Source of the DNA: Vermamoeba vermiformis
Lineage: Eukaryota > Tubulinea > Echinamoebida
NCBI GenBank assembly: GCA_045837725.1
Contig: JBEWZL010000272.1
Coordinates: 310,001 to 374,000, forward strand
Length of the DNA stretch: 64,000 bases
Reading direction: 5' to 3'
Shown: positions 49,803 to 61,789 of the stretch, piece by piece
Layout of the letters: every line of letters begins with the position of its first letter
Numbering within the stretch: position 1 is the first letter of the stretch
Notes under the pieces: generated by a model
Seen by the model: the letters and a program-made list of their open reading frames with translations, nothing else
What the model was told of the DNA's origin: nothing
Database searches by the model: none
Position numbers and translations under genes: made by a program

Positions 49803-50416
49803 TTGGTGGCGAAATTATAGGTCGACCACATGCAGGCAATTGTATCATCTGTAACAACGCTGCGTTTGTTCTATCCAGATCGAAGCTCAAATCGTTCGAA
49901 AGCACTGTTTAATGCTGCCGTTTGTGGCAGAAGAATAAACATTAGAATACACAGTGCACGGCAAGAAGCCTCGATTTGCCACAGCGACCGATGCCCTTCC
50001 ATTTTTGGAGTAAACTATTACGCTATTGGTCAGTTATTTTAAGAGCGGCCAATAGAATCAATAGGCACCTCCCTAAACAAATTTTAATGTACAATGCAAT
50101 CGAATGCACAGTTTATTTCGCTACACGAGGAGTACATTTATGCTCAGAATGGAACGGATCTGTTTTTCTTCTTCTTCGGATAATTGCGTCACGACTCTGG
50201 TACAACACTTGCCCACGAGGATTTTAGACCTTAACCACCTTCTTGTACTAATGTTGTGTTTTAAAGAATGAAATTTAACTAAATACAGCGAAACTATTGG
50301 CAGGCTTATTTTTAGAATGGACCAATCGCATTTTACCGATTTTCCCTACAAAAAAAGAAATTCTGCACGAAATTTTTCTTTCAAACTCACTTTTCACATA
50401 AGCACAACACTTCAAG
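49803..50416. other. Intergenic, no gene seen
   Basis: About 610 bases with short open frames only. An inverted CCAAT (ACCAATCG) lies at about 50320, roughly 100 bp before the small myristoylated-type gene. Confidence 0.4.
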
Positions 50417-50551
50417 ATGGGAAGCTCTTCAAGCAAGCAACCTCAGTTCGTTAGCACCACCCGCCAATTCTTTTCAAACGATGACGACCTTATGAAGGAG
50501 TCCCCCCAAATTGTACCTGCCACTATAGCTCCCCGTGCCTTCTCACCTTGA
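50417..50551 (+). CDS. 44-residue protein with N-myristoylation signal
   Basis: ATG 50417 to TGA 50549-50551, intronless. The N-terminus MGSSSSKQPQFVST is a textbook N-myristoylation signal (Gly2, Ser6, Lys7), so the product is probably anchored to a membrane by lipid. The rest (RQFFSNDDDLMKESP, then a proline-rich end) has no known domain. A polyadenylation signal AATAAA follows at 50615-50620, 64 bp after the stop, and a CCAAT motif precedes it, so the transcription unit looks complete. The leader CACTTCAAGATGG recurs near 50754, upstream of a 9-codon frame. Function unknown. Confidence 0.5.
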   Translation: MGSSSSKQPQFVSTTRQFFSNDDDLMKESPQIVPATIAPRAFSP

Positions 50552-51450
50552 GTCAGATGAACATTAGTAGATAGTAGTATAAGGCTTGACTCCAATTTTG
50601 TAATTGTACTCTCAAATAAAAGGACTTTGCACGAGTACATTCGCGAAACTACTTTGTAACGGGACTATCGAAAAAAAAAACTACTAAATGTTCAAACTCG
50701 CTGTATTTTGCATTCCGTAGCGTTCTCAAGAAGCATACCTGGGATTTCATGTCACTTCAAGATGGAGGCTAAAATGATCCGGTTTTTATAATAAACCTCG
50801 CATTCTGATTGGTCAATTTTATTTAAAGAATTTCTGATTGGTCCAATTTATTTTTGGAACTTCTGATTGGCTCGTTGTATTTATGGAACCCCGCGAGGGT
50901 AATCTCCGAGTAAGGAGATGATAAAACTTTGCTACCTGGTCGAATACAGCTCACTCCGCTTTGCCCTACTTGGTGCTGTCGGATGTCGTCTTATTAATTG
51001 CATTAATGTTCCGTACATATGATGCTATTATTGGACTTATGTCCTCCAAAATCCTTACTCTCAATGCATTATGAGCCATGGATAGAAATTCTGTCAATTG
51101 CAATTCGCTCTAGGTGGATCACGACCGATAAACTCGTACGCTGTTGTAACTACCGTAAGGAGGTCACTATTTGCTCAAACGGATTTTTTGACCTTGTGCA
51201 CGCCATAAACATGCCGCCCTATGGCACGTTTACGTTCCCAACTTATCGCCTCAGGCGTACGTATGTTTTGTTACAATTTCGTTTAGAACACGACATTAGC
51301 TTTAAAAATGATCTAAACGAGCAACGGTCATTTTGAACTTGTTTATCGGGAGGCAACTCTGTACCTTCTTCACTAATGAATTTTAGAATTGAACTCTAAC
51401 GCGTAAGAAACAAATAAATAAAGTTTATAAAATACTCCTCGTATTTCTTG
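50552..51450. other. Intergenic region with triple CCAAT repeat
   Basis: About 900 bases. It holds a second CACTTCAAGATGG followed by a 9-codon frame at 50763, and three imperfect tandem units at about 50800-50890. A 105-codon frame at 51019-51336 has no recognisable domain and is not called. Confidence 0.4.
50803..50890 (+). repeat. Three imperfect tandem units each with CTGATTGG
   Basis: ATTCTGATTGGTCAATTTTA, TTTCTGATTGGTCCAATTTA and CTTCTGATTGGCTCGTTGTA follow one another with a period of about 29-30 bp. Each carries ATTGG, the reverse complement of a CCAAT box. Regular spacing of three CCAAT boxes is typical of NF-Y promoters; which gene it would drive is unclear. Confidence 0.6.
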
Positions 51451-53435
51451 TTAGAAATTGTAAGTAATGTCGTAAAAAGTGCGCACAGCCACGAGATTTT
51501 CATCGATCCACTTGGCCAGCTCTGCATCGACTGGTTGATATTGCCACAACGTCAGCGAGTGCGTCGGATCTGCTAACAGCGCTTGAGCCACATTCCACGA
51601 GTCTAATAATAGAGTAATAATTAATACATTATTATTAGCAAAATTCGGAAAAATGCTCAAAGGACGATGGTATTTTAAAATGAATTGAATTTTCCGACTC
51701 GGCCGATGTTTTCCATAGAAGGAAATGCTCTAACGCGAGATATACTATGTTTGGTAAACTCTATTTAAGGCGACACTTACTGCGCAATATTCTAACTTCG
51801 AGCGCGAAAGTGATGTGCGTGATTTCAGGCGAATATCTGTTGCTGTAGTAGAGCATGTCGTTGATGTTGGTCGCGCTGTATCTAATAATAGGAACAAAAA
51901 AATATAAGATTTATATATTATCAGCGATGTACAATAGAACTTCGAATTCAATTGAAAAATTAAGAAAAAATTTGATTGGACTCTAATAATATAGCTATTA
52001 TTATTGTTATAGCTATTTTAGGCAATCGAATAATTAATGAATTAATTAAGCTAATAATTTCACGATCAATCCACGAAAGCATGAAAATTACAATGAAATT
52101 GATTCGAAGATAAAATCATTGAGCTTGATCCGCCTTATTATACTAAACTCAAGTGGTATATGACAATATTAATGCACTTACTTGGCAGTCGTGGCGTTAG
52201 TGACACCACTCATGGCCCAGCCCAAGCTGAGTGTCGCACTCGGCAACAATTGGCGGCACGTGTAGATGAACCAGTTGGGGTCGAATAAGGAGCGACCACC
52301 GCCTAGTGTAGAGAACTCGGATTAATAGGCGTATCATATATAGTAATATTTGTTGTTAAGTTCCGTGAGGAGGTTTGGATCTCTATTACCAAATAAGGAG
52401 AAATTTAATTACTGTACGTAGTAAAATTAGGAACGTATAAAAATGACTCGAATTTTCATAATAAGCGTCTATTGTAATTTCAACGTAATTAATTCGATTG
52501 ATTTCCTTTTTTGGTAATTTAAATGTAGAGTGTCAAGAGGGCGATCTGGCCCGTTCTTGCATTGTACGTACCAGGACCAGAGACAATATCAGCATTGAGC
52601 ATAATAGGCATCTTATTCGTATTAATGGTTTTGAGCCAATTCAGCGCTGGTTCAACTGCCGCCATTTCTTTGAAATCCAACTTGAATCCTCTTTTCGGTC
52701 CAGATGTGGCGTTCAAAATCGACAAAACGAATTCATGTAGAGTTAAATCGCTAGTCTTATTAGGCGGATGAGCCATAATTAATTCGCCAGTTGAAGACAA
52801 GCTCACATCTGCCTCGATCATGTTCGTTACGTTGTTATTCAAAACTTGTCTTAATGTCGCTCTATCATTGACCCCGTGGCTCCATTTAATTTGTGTGCCA
52901 TCTTCTACGTCAAAATATTCATATAATACACTCATTTCAAGGCCTGGTCGTGCATCTGAAAATTGAGATCGTTAGATCAACTTTTCTATCGAGGTTATAG
53001 CATTATTTTGCACGTATTTAGTTTCAAAATAATATTTAAAGTAACATATTACAAAAAACAACGTATGAAATGCAAGACAGTTTTAAATCTGAAAGGGCAA
53101 ACCAAATTTCGGATCTGGTATTATTCTGCTTTAAATAACTTATTGCACCAATAATAAATATACACTCGCTATGTTAATGTTATTTTGAGTGATACGATAA
53201 ATATCCGGAATTTTTTGAATTATTTGAATAAATAGCCGTTGGATCAACTTACTTCGATGCACGTATGAGAACAGGCCCGTGAATAATATAATAAATCCAA
53301 TAAATAAAAATCCGACAGCGTGGAGTATTCTTTTTTCCCTCTGCGTGCTGTTGTCAAGATGAGATTAGCGGTTAGCCAAACAAACCAGATGTGAGCTTAC
53401 TAAGGGTCTAAATTAGGGTTATATTCTTCTTGCAT
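51451..53435 (-). CDS. FAM151/menorin-family protein with N-terminal transmembrane anchor
   Basis: Six exons starting MQEEYNPNLDP at 53433-53435, followed by one membrane span (VGFLFIGFIILFTGLFSYV). The ectodomain matches FAM151/menorin, which adopts a GDPD-like TIM barrel: IKWSHGVNDRATLRQVLN, MIEADVSLSSTGELIMAHPP, GFKLDFKEMAAVEPALNWL, IMLNADIVSGPG, then DPNWFIYTCRQLLPSATLSLGW and HSLTLWQYQPVD. EADV, MAHPP and KLDFK are the family's conserved loops. About 320 residues with N-glycosylation sequons, so probably a type II membrane or secreted protein. In animals menorin acts in cell adhesion and dendrite branching; the biochemical activity is not settled. The stop is TAA at 51451. Confidence 0.85.
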
Positions 53436-55361
53436 GGTTATACTGTAGTTGTTGTTTTATATACAGAAGCACGAACAGTAATTGGGACCGCTAAACACAA
53501 AAAGGCAAGTATGGCACGTGCTTTTTTGAATTTGATCTGTCTTGACTCCTTTATGTTGTTTGGATGGAAAAGAAGGACTTGCAGCGGTTATAGAGCGTTT
53601 CGCTGTTTATTCAAAGCCACTCTCGCCAAGAGACTGATCTCGAGATCGTACTTCTCTCCGCATCTGGCAACTCACCAGAGATTGACAAACAATAACGAAG
53701 TCTAGACGATCGTAGAGAGGTCCTTAAAGAAAGAATTTCCTCAAATTGAAGCCAATGCCTGAAGGCGAAGCTTATTCTTCGGTCCTCAACGCATTTTTGA
53801 GCTTGACGCTGGAACGAGAGAATGGTTGGACCAGCGAAACGAAAAAGACTGGCGTTGTGGTTCATGAACGGCAGTTTTTCATGAAATAGCAAATCTCGCG
53901 TTGTATCTCCGGCTTCTCCAAGGCAGTAATCATTGGAAATCTGGCTTATTAGAGCTCACAGCTTTCGTACCTCGGTCAAATTCGACAGTCTACGATCCAT
54001 ACTCGAAGCTGAACCAGGTTTAGTTTCGGATGCGGATTTGTAACGGCTCAGATCTCGGCTTGGCAGTATCCTGGAGCATTCCGAGTAGTGAATATGTTGC
54101 ACTTATGGCATGTTGATAACATGGCAACAGCTATTTAGCGTCCACAACGTAGTGGCTCGTAGATCCGCAATCGGCCTTGGTTCCTGTGATGAAGAATCAG
54201 CTCGTAGTTGCATATTATCATAGTATAAGACTGACCTATTAATTTCCTTGGATTAGCCAACGTTTACACGAGGCAGAGAGAGGAAACGAGCGAAAGATTG
54301 CGCAGTAAATTTCGTTCCAACCAAGTTCTTCGGCAGACCAAAACAAAAGTCCAGCCAAAAAGCGTGTAACGATTCATGAACGATTTTGTTCTCAGAATAT
54401 TCCTATTTTTATCGGCTATTGGCAAGCCACAAGCGTGCTCAGATCTCGGTTTGCCGACATCGTAGAGGTACTAAAGTTGCTGTTAGTATACTGAATAGAG
54501 TCATATAATGCTATGCATTACTTGATATTTTGAAGAAAGCGAGCAGAGTCCGGATGTTGAGTCAGAGTAACCTAAATCTGGCTTTGTCGAAGCCTATCTT
54601 CAACAGACTAGTTCAATGACGAACCATTCATGCTTATCTCGTTATTAAACTTAACTTGCTGCTATAGAGCCATCAGCATGCTCCTGAACAAATAACCAAT
54701 TAGTTTGTTTGAGTAGTTCGTTGCTCTTCGACCCAAACCAGCTCAACTCAAAGTACTTATATAATTATTAGCGAATGGTTGTAATACAATATCTCTAAAG
54801 GATCGGAGAACGGTTGGTTGTCTTAGCCAAACCGGGGCTTACTTGGACTATGATTAAAATTTTCTATTCTACTGGAATAATATAAATCCTATTATATTGA
54901 AAGTTCCGTACGTAGGTAAGAATCCTTTGCTGCTTAAAAAAATTTGAAAATTAAAAAGTTTCAAATCTCCGATCCCGAGCTGTAATTAATGTAATAAATT
55001 CTCGTTCGGGTATTGCGATATTTACGTGCACAGATGTTAATTCTTACCAATAGTATTTAAGAGAAAAAAGTTCCGCGCGAGATTTGGTAAACTAAATCCA
55101 CTTCGGACCTTTCCGTAATGCTCATTGATTAGCAATGGTACGCTAGTATGTTGTATAGTTCATCATATTTAATTCAACTAACCGGGCAAGGTACCAAAAT
55201 TCCTTCATGATGAAATCCGGCTAGGAAACTCGATTAATTTTCGATTTTTCAGGCAAAGTGTCACATACTGACGCGTGGAGCAGTTTGAATTACACAAGAC
55301 CAACTGTGGTACATAAATGCGCTTGTCCACGTCTTAAATTCGGTTATATTCATCCAACAAG
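53436..55361. other. 1.9 kb gene-free region
   Basis: Every frame is broken by stops and no splice-consistent exon chain was found. GCTCAGATCTCGG occurs at about 54048, and a near copy (GTGCTCAGATCTCGG) at about 54436. The region could hold a non-coding RNA gene or a decayed element; nothing is identified. The last 100 bases are the histidine kinase promoter. Confidence 0.4.
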
Positions 55362-58300
55362 ATGGCATCCGAAACAAGAGAAGAATTATTGAAAGAACTG
55401 CAACGTTTACGCGAAGAAAATAAACAACTCGAATGTAATACGACGCAGCAAGCTAAAAATGCAAAAATTATTCTTGATGGCATGCAACAAATGGTTTTAC
55501 TTTGGGATCTGGAAGGAAAAATTCTGACGGCAACTTCAACTTGTTTAAAGACAGCAAATATATCGATAGAAGAGTCTAAAAATAAGCCAGCATGGTAATA
55601 TTAATATTATATTACATACTAGCGAATATTCGATTCAAAGTTCAAATAACTGGTCGATAATCTTATTAATTTATTTTAATTGCGTTAAATTGAATCAATT
55701 TGCTGGTTTAATACGCCCCATATTACATTATTATATAATATGATGGCTAATATAAATTAGTTCGGTTCAATATCGAAAGTCAAGATTCGATCTGCTGAAC
55801 TAACGACATTTTTTCAGGGATGTTGGAATGTTCGATGATAATGAGCGCAAAAAAGTGCAAACATATTATACGAACCTTATTCAAACGAAAAAACCTCAAT
55901 TACAACGGACTGCTGCGTGGGATCACTTTTTTGGATCGAAACAAAAAATCATGATGGAGATGCTCTTAAATCCAGTATTCAAAGACGGTACGTATATATT
56001 AGTTAGTATTGTTTCAAAATATTAGGGCACTGTTTGAAATTAATTTTGTTTGTGGTCGTATTTTTCGCAGATTCGATCTGTAACACTGACTTTTTGCTAA
56101 CCTTCCCTTAAAATTCAGAAACGAGCGAAGAGCTCGAATATATTATAGTCGAAGCGTGGAATATAACCCAAAAACATCTCGCGGAAACTGAATTGGCAAA
56201 GAAAATTGAAGAAATGCAAAGTTTGACAAGTCGCGTCCAAGAAATCGATGCACTGCGCAGTAAATTTCTTGCTAATATTAGCCATGAGCTGAAGACCCCT
56301 TTGGCACTTATTTTAGCTGCGCTGGATAAAATGAAATCGATCCACGAAGGCGAAAATGGTTCGGAAAATTCGTTGAGCACATCCAGCGAAGATGATGCCA
56401 AATCATTAGAAGTCATCAAACTCAATTCATTTACACTACTAAAGGTATGTATATGATATATGGACGATTAAGAGCTCTTCGTAAATTAGTTTGCCGTAAT
56501 CTAATTGATGTAGAAAAATTCGTCACAGAGAATTCTCCTTTTATGGCAAATCGCAATATATTTTCATCTTCGAATACATCTTAGTATTACCTATATATAA
56601 TATAGTGCCGTTATCGTTTATTCTTTTCACTAACGAATACTTTTTTTCGGATGCATCCAGTACGTGAATGATCTGCTGGAAATTTCGAAGTTAGATACGG
56701 GCAAAATAGAAATGATATACAGCCAAGTCATATTCACCGATTTTATCAAAAGAATTGCTTCACATTTCGAATTACTAGCAAAAGAAAATCAAATCAATTA
56801 CGAGATTCAAATGCCCGATCCATTCGCAGCGCACATCGATATTGATAAGATGGAGAAGACCTGCTTTAATTTAATATCAAATGCATTCAAGTTCACGCCA
56901 CAAAATGGAAATATAAGAATAAGGTGCGTAATTACATCGTAAAATTATTTTCAATTTGGTATACCGCAACAGTAGATCCGGTATACAATTAATTAGATCA
57001 ACAAATAACGGTATTATTCCATATTAGTGAATTTCGGATTATTGTTTTTCAATTTTTTTCTTGATTTTCTTTGTTTGGCCGTTTATCGAAAAAACTCGAA
57101 TCGAATCAAAAATATTTGCATTAATTTTATTACCAAATAAAGAGTTCGCTCCGAATCTCCGACGATAGAACAGTTGCAAGGATCAGTCGAGGTCTCCGTG
57201 TCAGATTCGGGGCCCGGATTAATTCCCGAAGTTCAAGATCGCGTGTTTGAACGGTTCAATCAAAACGTGCCACGTGCCGCTGGTGGCACTGGGCTGGGTC
57301 TATCAATAGCCCACGAATTTGTGCAATTACATGGCGGCAGCGTGACGATCGCTACATCCGAATTTGGTGGCGCGGAGTTTTTACTGAAATTTCCGATGTT
57401 TGCGACAGCAGGCACCAAGATCCACTACAACTTTGTAAATAATTCAACGAGCAATACGAATAAGACTAAAGATATATATAAGAAGATAGAAGACATCAAA
57501 AAATCATCGCCCATCTCGGATGTAGCGGCGCAGACATTAGCCGATCTGAAATTGAACAGAACCAACATGCCCGATGAAGCAGCATACGCAGAAGCGGAAA
57601 AACGGATAAATACAGTGACACGTGTCAAGGGCCCGTTCTCGAGTCAGCCCCTGCCAGAAGGCGCGGAAAAACCTTTAGTCCTGGTCGTGGAGGACAACAT
57701 TGCCATCGGCGAGTACATTCAAAAGATCTTGCGCGAGGACTACAGAGTGGTGTATGCCTATAACGGTGAAGATGGACTCATGAAGGCGAGGAAATATCGA
57801 CCTGATTGCATTGGTACGTACTACTCAGATCTTGTTGTAGTTGGATCCGGATCCAAACCCTTTAAAACTCCCTTTTATTATCGACCTTATTGATCCAAAT
57901 AATAATATGATCTTATGTTATAATCAGTATTATTTGATCGAAAGCGGATCCGGATGTGATTGACGATCGATGACTTTAACCGCGTTGAGAGTTTGACACT
58001 AATGATTGTTTTCCTATTATAGTAACGGACTTGATGATGCCGCTCATGACGGGAGATCGAATGATTGCAGAAATTCGTAATAGTCAAAATATGGATATTA
58101 TTCCGATCATCATTTTGACGGCCAAAGAAGACGATAAAATGCGCATTGCATTGCTACAAAATGGCGCGCAAGATATCATTGAAAAACCATTCAACGCATC
58201 AGATCTGCTGGCACGTGTCAATAATTTAGTCCGCACGAAAGTCATGTGGCAACAACTCGTCACGGCCATTGCGAAAAACAACGAGGGCATTGAAGAGCTC

Positions 58301-58456
58301 ATGGACGATTTGTCTTATTTATTTAAAAATCCGCAATTGTTGGATGAAGTCTTGACCAAAGAAAACGAAGATAGTAATAACAATAATAATAATAATAATA
58401 ATAACTCTCAAGGTTCTTCGTCACGGCGTGGATCTCAAACTCGAAACAACAAATAA
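55362..58456 (+). CDS. Hybrid sensor histidine kinase with receiver domain
   Basis: Six exons (55362-55594, 55818-55987, 56119-56444, 56661-56923, 57143-57813, 58023-58456) give 698 residues in frame. A coiled coil (RLREENKQLE) and a PAS-like sensor (ILDGMQQMVLLWDLEGKILT) come first. The HisKA domain has FLANISHELKTPL with the phospho-acceptor His near residue 190. The ATPase has the N box NLISNAFKFTP, G1 SDSGPG, F box FERFNQ and G2 GTGLGLSIAHEF. The receiver starts LVLVVEDNIAIGEYI, with phospho-acceptor Asp557 in VTDLMMP, ILTAKED and EKPF. No transmembrane segment is seen, so it is probably cytosolic. A two-component hybrid kinase of the type common in Dictyostelium, passing phosphate to a histidine phosphotransfer protein. 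The tail has an Asn repeat encoded by AAT/AAC. Introns exclude bacterial contamination. Confidence 0.93.
58373..58405 (+). repeat. AAT/AAC microsatellite coding for poly-Asn
   Basis: A run of AAT and AAC codons near the end of the histidine kinase gene gives about ten asparagines. Asn homopolymers are typical of AT-rich amoebal proteomes. Confidence 0.7.
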
Positions 58457-58587
58457 ACGCGGAACAAAACGTAATTAATCGGCAATCGAGTCAATCATCA
58501 AAGTCTAGTAAGTATAAACTATATTACAGTTATATAAATACAAATATACAGTTTTTCGCCGGTGTCAAATAGACCGAGCACTTCGTT

Positions 58588-61099
58588 CTATTTTCTAACA
58601 AACAGGCCTGGCGTACGTTGAACAACAACGACGGGAGCAAGCGCATTCGGTGCAACATTTTCTTTGTCCTGTGCATAGGCCTGCTTTGTTTGGCTCACCC
58701 CAGACGCAGGACTAAGAGCTTGACATTGAGGCTTGGCAATCACCTTCACGGGCACTGTTCGTTGATTCAACGATGCCTCAATCTTCTGGCACTCTGTCAA
58801 CGCGTCTGCAGCACTAATGCGTTGCGTCGAGTCCTCTTCAAGCATTTGACGAACAAGCTCAACTGAGAAAAGATAGTAAGTACAATGGCTAAGCAATAGT
58901 ACGCTCAATGAAGATACTCACTTAGCGATGTAGGAGCCAATGGCGAAGCGCGCAAAGATATTACCTCGGACAAAATATCAGCCCGATCTTGGTTGTTTGC
59001 AATCTTTCTGTTGTAGATCTATCGCCAAATGATTAGTTCAAGTAAGAATTTCAACGAACGCTGCAAGTTTACCAAGGAAGCAAGAACAAGGCCCATGGAG
59101 AACACATCCGACTTTTCACAGATCGGCTCTCGTCTGAGCATCTCGGGAGCCATGAACAGCTTGGTGCCGCAGTAGAACTCAGCTTTCTGGCCCGGAACAA
59201 TCCGCCGTGCAGTCTACAACAAGTTAGCTTCATTTGGTATTGTAAGTTTTTAAGTATGCGTACCTCGAAGTCGATGAATCTCACTCGCTGACACTCAGTG
59301 TCATAGACAATGTTGTTCAATTTGACATCGCCGTGCAGGTACGATGCCTCATTGAGACTAGACAGCGCCTAATTAATCATGATTAGCGCTTAGCTTTACT
59401 CTTCGAAGATAATGTATTACCGTTAATAATTGCTTGCTCAGTCGTACAGTCTCCTTTGCTGACGTCGGCTGTGGTACTTCATCGTACAACGGTGTGGCTA
59501 TGGCAAAAAAATTGTCGCCCTTGTCCAACCACATCAGCGGAGCAACATACGGACCTATGGAATAATCGTGAGTCCAAAGATTATGAACGCTCTTCTAATA
59601 CCTTTCAAAGCTTGTAACCTCCTTGCTTCCAACTTGATGCGATCACGTGGGCCGGCTTTTCGCGCAAATAGTTGGTTATTGCACGATACCACCTGCACGT
59701 TATCTGCAATCTAAAAGGTGTCAGTTAACGATTGATTTGTTGATTGTACTAGCTCACGTCTTCCACTGCAGAGCATTGCTTTGGATTGTATCCAGAATGT
59801 TTGTTCGGAGGTTGGTTCTCTTTGCTAGCAGACTTAATTGCTTTAACAGGGCTCGATTTCTCTGTGGAATTCGTAGACCTTTTGGAACGTGAAGAATTTG
59901 TGTTTGTACTTCGGGGCAACGCTTGCTCTTCTGCCATCGCTGCCTTCCTTCGCTTGACTATATCGAGCAGTTGGTTGATAATCTCCAACCTTCGTTTGTG
60001 GGATACCATCTTCACGCCAAGCAGTATGTGATGGATGTAAACAGCCAAACGGTTGAGGACGGTGACAATATAGGCCCGATCCAAATAAGTTGTTGCTCTG
60101 TGCTGGAACAGCAGCGTATCGAGCAACTGGCCGTCTGCATCGCGCTTCATGGCAAAGATACGCCATTCTCTGTCGTCCACAAAATAGCCAAAATTGAATT
60201 CTGGAGCGTTTTCCCAAACAAGTTCCATCATTTCTCTGGTGTAACGCATCTCAGCGAGTAACTTTGATCTAGCAACGTTTGTTAATTAAGTGTGTTAATT
60301 GAACGAACGGTAAAAAACTTACACTCCGTCGCTGTACTCGCTAGCATCGTCTTCCTTCATGTGTTCGCCAATGAATATTGGTAGAGGAAGGACGGTAGTT
60401 CCTAAGTGCTCTTCAGCGATTGTGTGGAACAATTGTAGGAACTTCGCCGTTGTGTTTAGATCTGGGGTGTCGATTGCTGAGCACACAGATTGGGAGGCTT
60501 CGTTGTAGTAGAAGGGACCGGCGGCGCAGTCTGGCTTTAACAGAGGCATGTCGGGGCACATAAGGTTGCTAAGTAGATGATTGTTGCTACGTAGCAATCG
60601 TCAGTATTCATCTGAACTCAATGCTAACTCGATCGATCTTACCCAACGTGAAAGAGTAAGCTCTGCATGATTGATAATGCATTCCTACCAAGGCATGAAC
60701 CCTGCATAGCCATTTTCATAACGACAACGGAGGAATGCGTTGGGTACCACAGATAATTCCAAGAACCATCAGGAGTGCCGAGATTAGTCGCTACTGCTGC
60801 AGAATTAACCTCGCCAAATTTAACGGCGATGTCTGACTGTTTGCTCTGGCCAGAGTTAGCTTCCGAATCCGGATTCGATCTGAACTTACCTGCTCAGTCA
60901 GCATCTCCTTATAAGCCTCCCATAGGTGAGGAAACGTCACACATTCAGGCGTGAATATAACTTCTTTTTCATCGAAAGAAGGCAGGTCTTCGAAACCGTT
61001 TTTGAGCAGATTCGTTTCAAACTTGATGCCCTCTCTGGTCAGTATGAAGCGCTCCATATCGGCGGACCAATTTTCAGGTGTTAGAGTTGACTTGCTCAT
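58588..61099 (-). CDS. Atypical protein kinase with DFE in place of DFG
   Basis: Starts at ATG 61097-61099 (MSKSTLTPENWSADMERFIL); the open frame upstream to 61132 lacks an ATG. Around ten exons, roughly 650-700 residues. The N-terminal half (PLWEAYKEML-type helix region, MKMAMQGSCLGRNALSIMQS, FGYFVDDREWRIFAMKRDAD) is unlike ordinary kinases. The C-terminal half is a kinase lobe: FARKAGPRDRIKLEARR, YLHGDVKLNNIVYD (HxD catalytic loop with Asn), VRFIDFE (DFG changed to DFE), FYCGTKLFMAPEML, and KSDVFSMGLVLASL. A basic Ser-rich linker with SKENQPPNKHSG sits between the halves, and a KENVAP-type KEN box near the end suggests APC/C turnover. Layout recalls fungal FunK1 kinases, which is only a suggestion. 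An E2F-like GGCGGGAA lies 146 bp upstream. Confidence 0.75.
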
Positions 61100-61244
61100 G
61101 GTTGTTTGAATAATCAAATGAACGAAATTCAAAAATAAAAATTGTAACGGGAGGGAAATTTTATCAATTTTATTTCAAAATTCGACCAATCAGAGTTATA
61201 CGATTCCTCAAATGGCGTAACGGCTAGAAAACTGTTTCAAAAAA

Positions 61245-61252
61245 GGCGGGAA
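61245..61252 (+). promoter_or_regulatory. E2F-like GGCGGGAA site
   Basis: GGCGGGAA preceded by an A-run matches the E2F/DP core. It is 146 bp upstream of the atypical kinase start codon on the other strand, a normal promoter distance. Confidence 0.4.
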
Positions 61253-61438
61253 ATTGGAGTTCGGTTCGCCAGCGTTAGGAACAAGAGCCAATTATCAATT
61301 GCGCCAGCTTTTCGCGCAACTGAAAGACAGGAGGAACGGAGTAAATAAGCTGCACAACCTGCATTATTGGTAAAGAGGGAAACTGTGGACGGTAGTTCGG
61401 TCTCGTGCTGTTAAAGATTAAAAAAGGTTGTTAAATGG

Positions 61439-61472
<34 letters not shown>

Positions 61473-61473
61473 A
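61439..61473. repeat. T14-A21 homopolymer palindrome
   Basis: Fourteen T directly followed by twenty-one A, a self-complementary block. It could be a nucleosome-excluding element or a replication-slippage product. Exact run lengths may be affected by sequencing error. Confidence 0.7.
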
Positions 61474-61789
61474 CTGCTCTGAACAGTTCCAGCAGCGGAG
61501 CTTCATCGACGGACATTGTCAGGGATAAATGGATGCACCTAAGGTAATATATGAGCCGTTGAGTCCGTTGCGAGTGCGGGGTTACAACAAAAGCTATGAA
61601 TGAAATGAACTAATTTGAATGAAAAATTAAAAAACACTTGTTTTTTTTTTGTTGCCCAAACGAACATCACTTTGAAAAAATTAAAATTCTTTGATACAGT
61701 ACGCGAAGATAATACCAATAAGCTGTCTTATACACTCGAATTCATTATTTATTACGATGGATCAAAGCGTAATTTATTCCAAAGCTCGC

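Larger units (their letters stand above)
61100..61789. other. Intergenic region with E2F-like site and A/T homopolymer palindrome
   Basis: About 690 bases. It contains ACCAATCAG near 61178, GGCGGGAA at 61245-61252, and T14 directly followed by A21 at 61439-61473. No gene is seen. Confidence 0.45.

Noticed and set aside
51019-51336. A 105-codon plus-strand frame
   Set aside because: It has an ATG but no domain, no splice-linked neighbours and a mixed composition. It may be chance in a 900-bp gap.
55362-58456. Bacterial contamination or recent bacterial transfer as source of the histidine kinase
   Set aside because: Five introns with local consensus splice sites and a poly-Asn tail show it is a long-resident nuclear gene.
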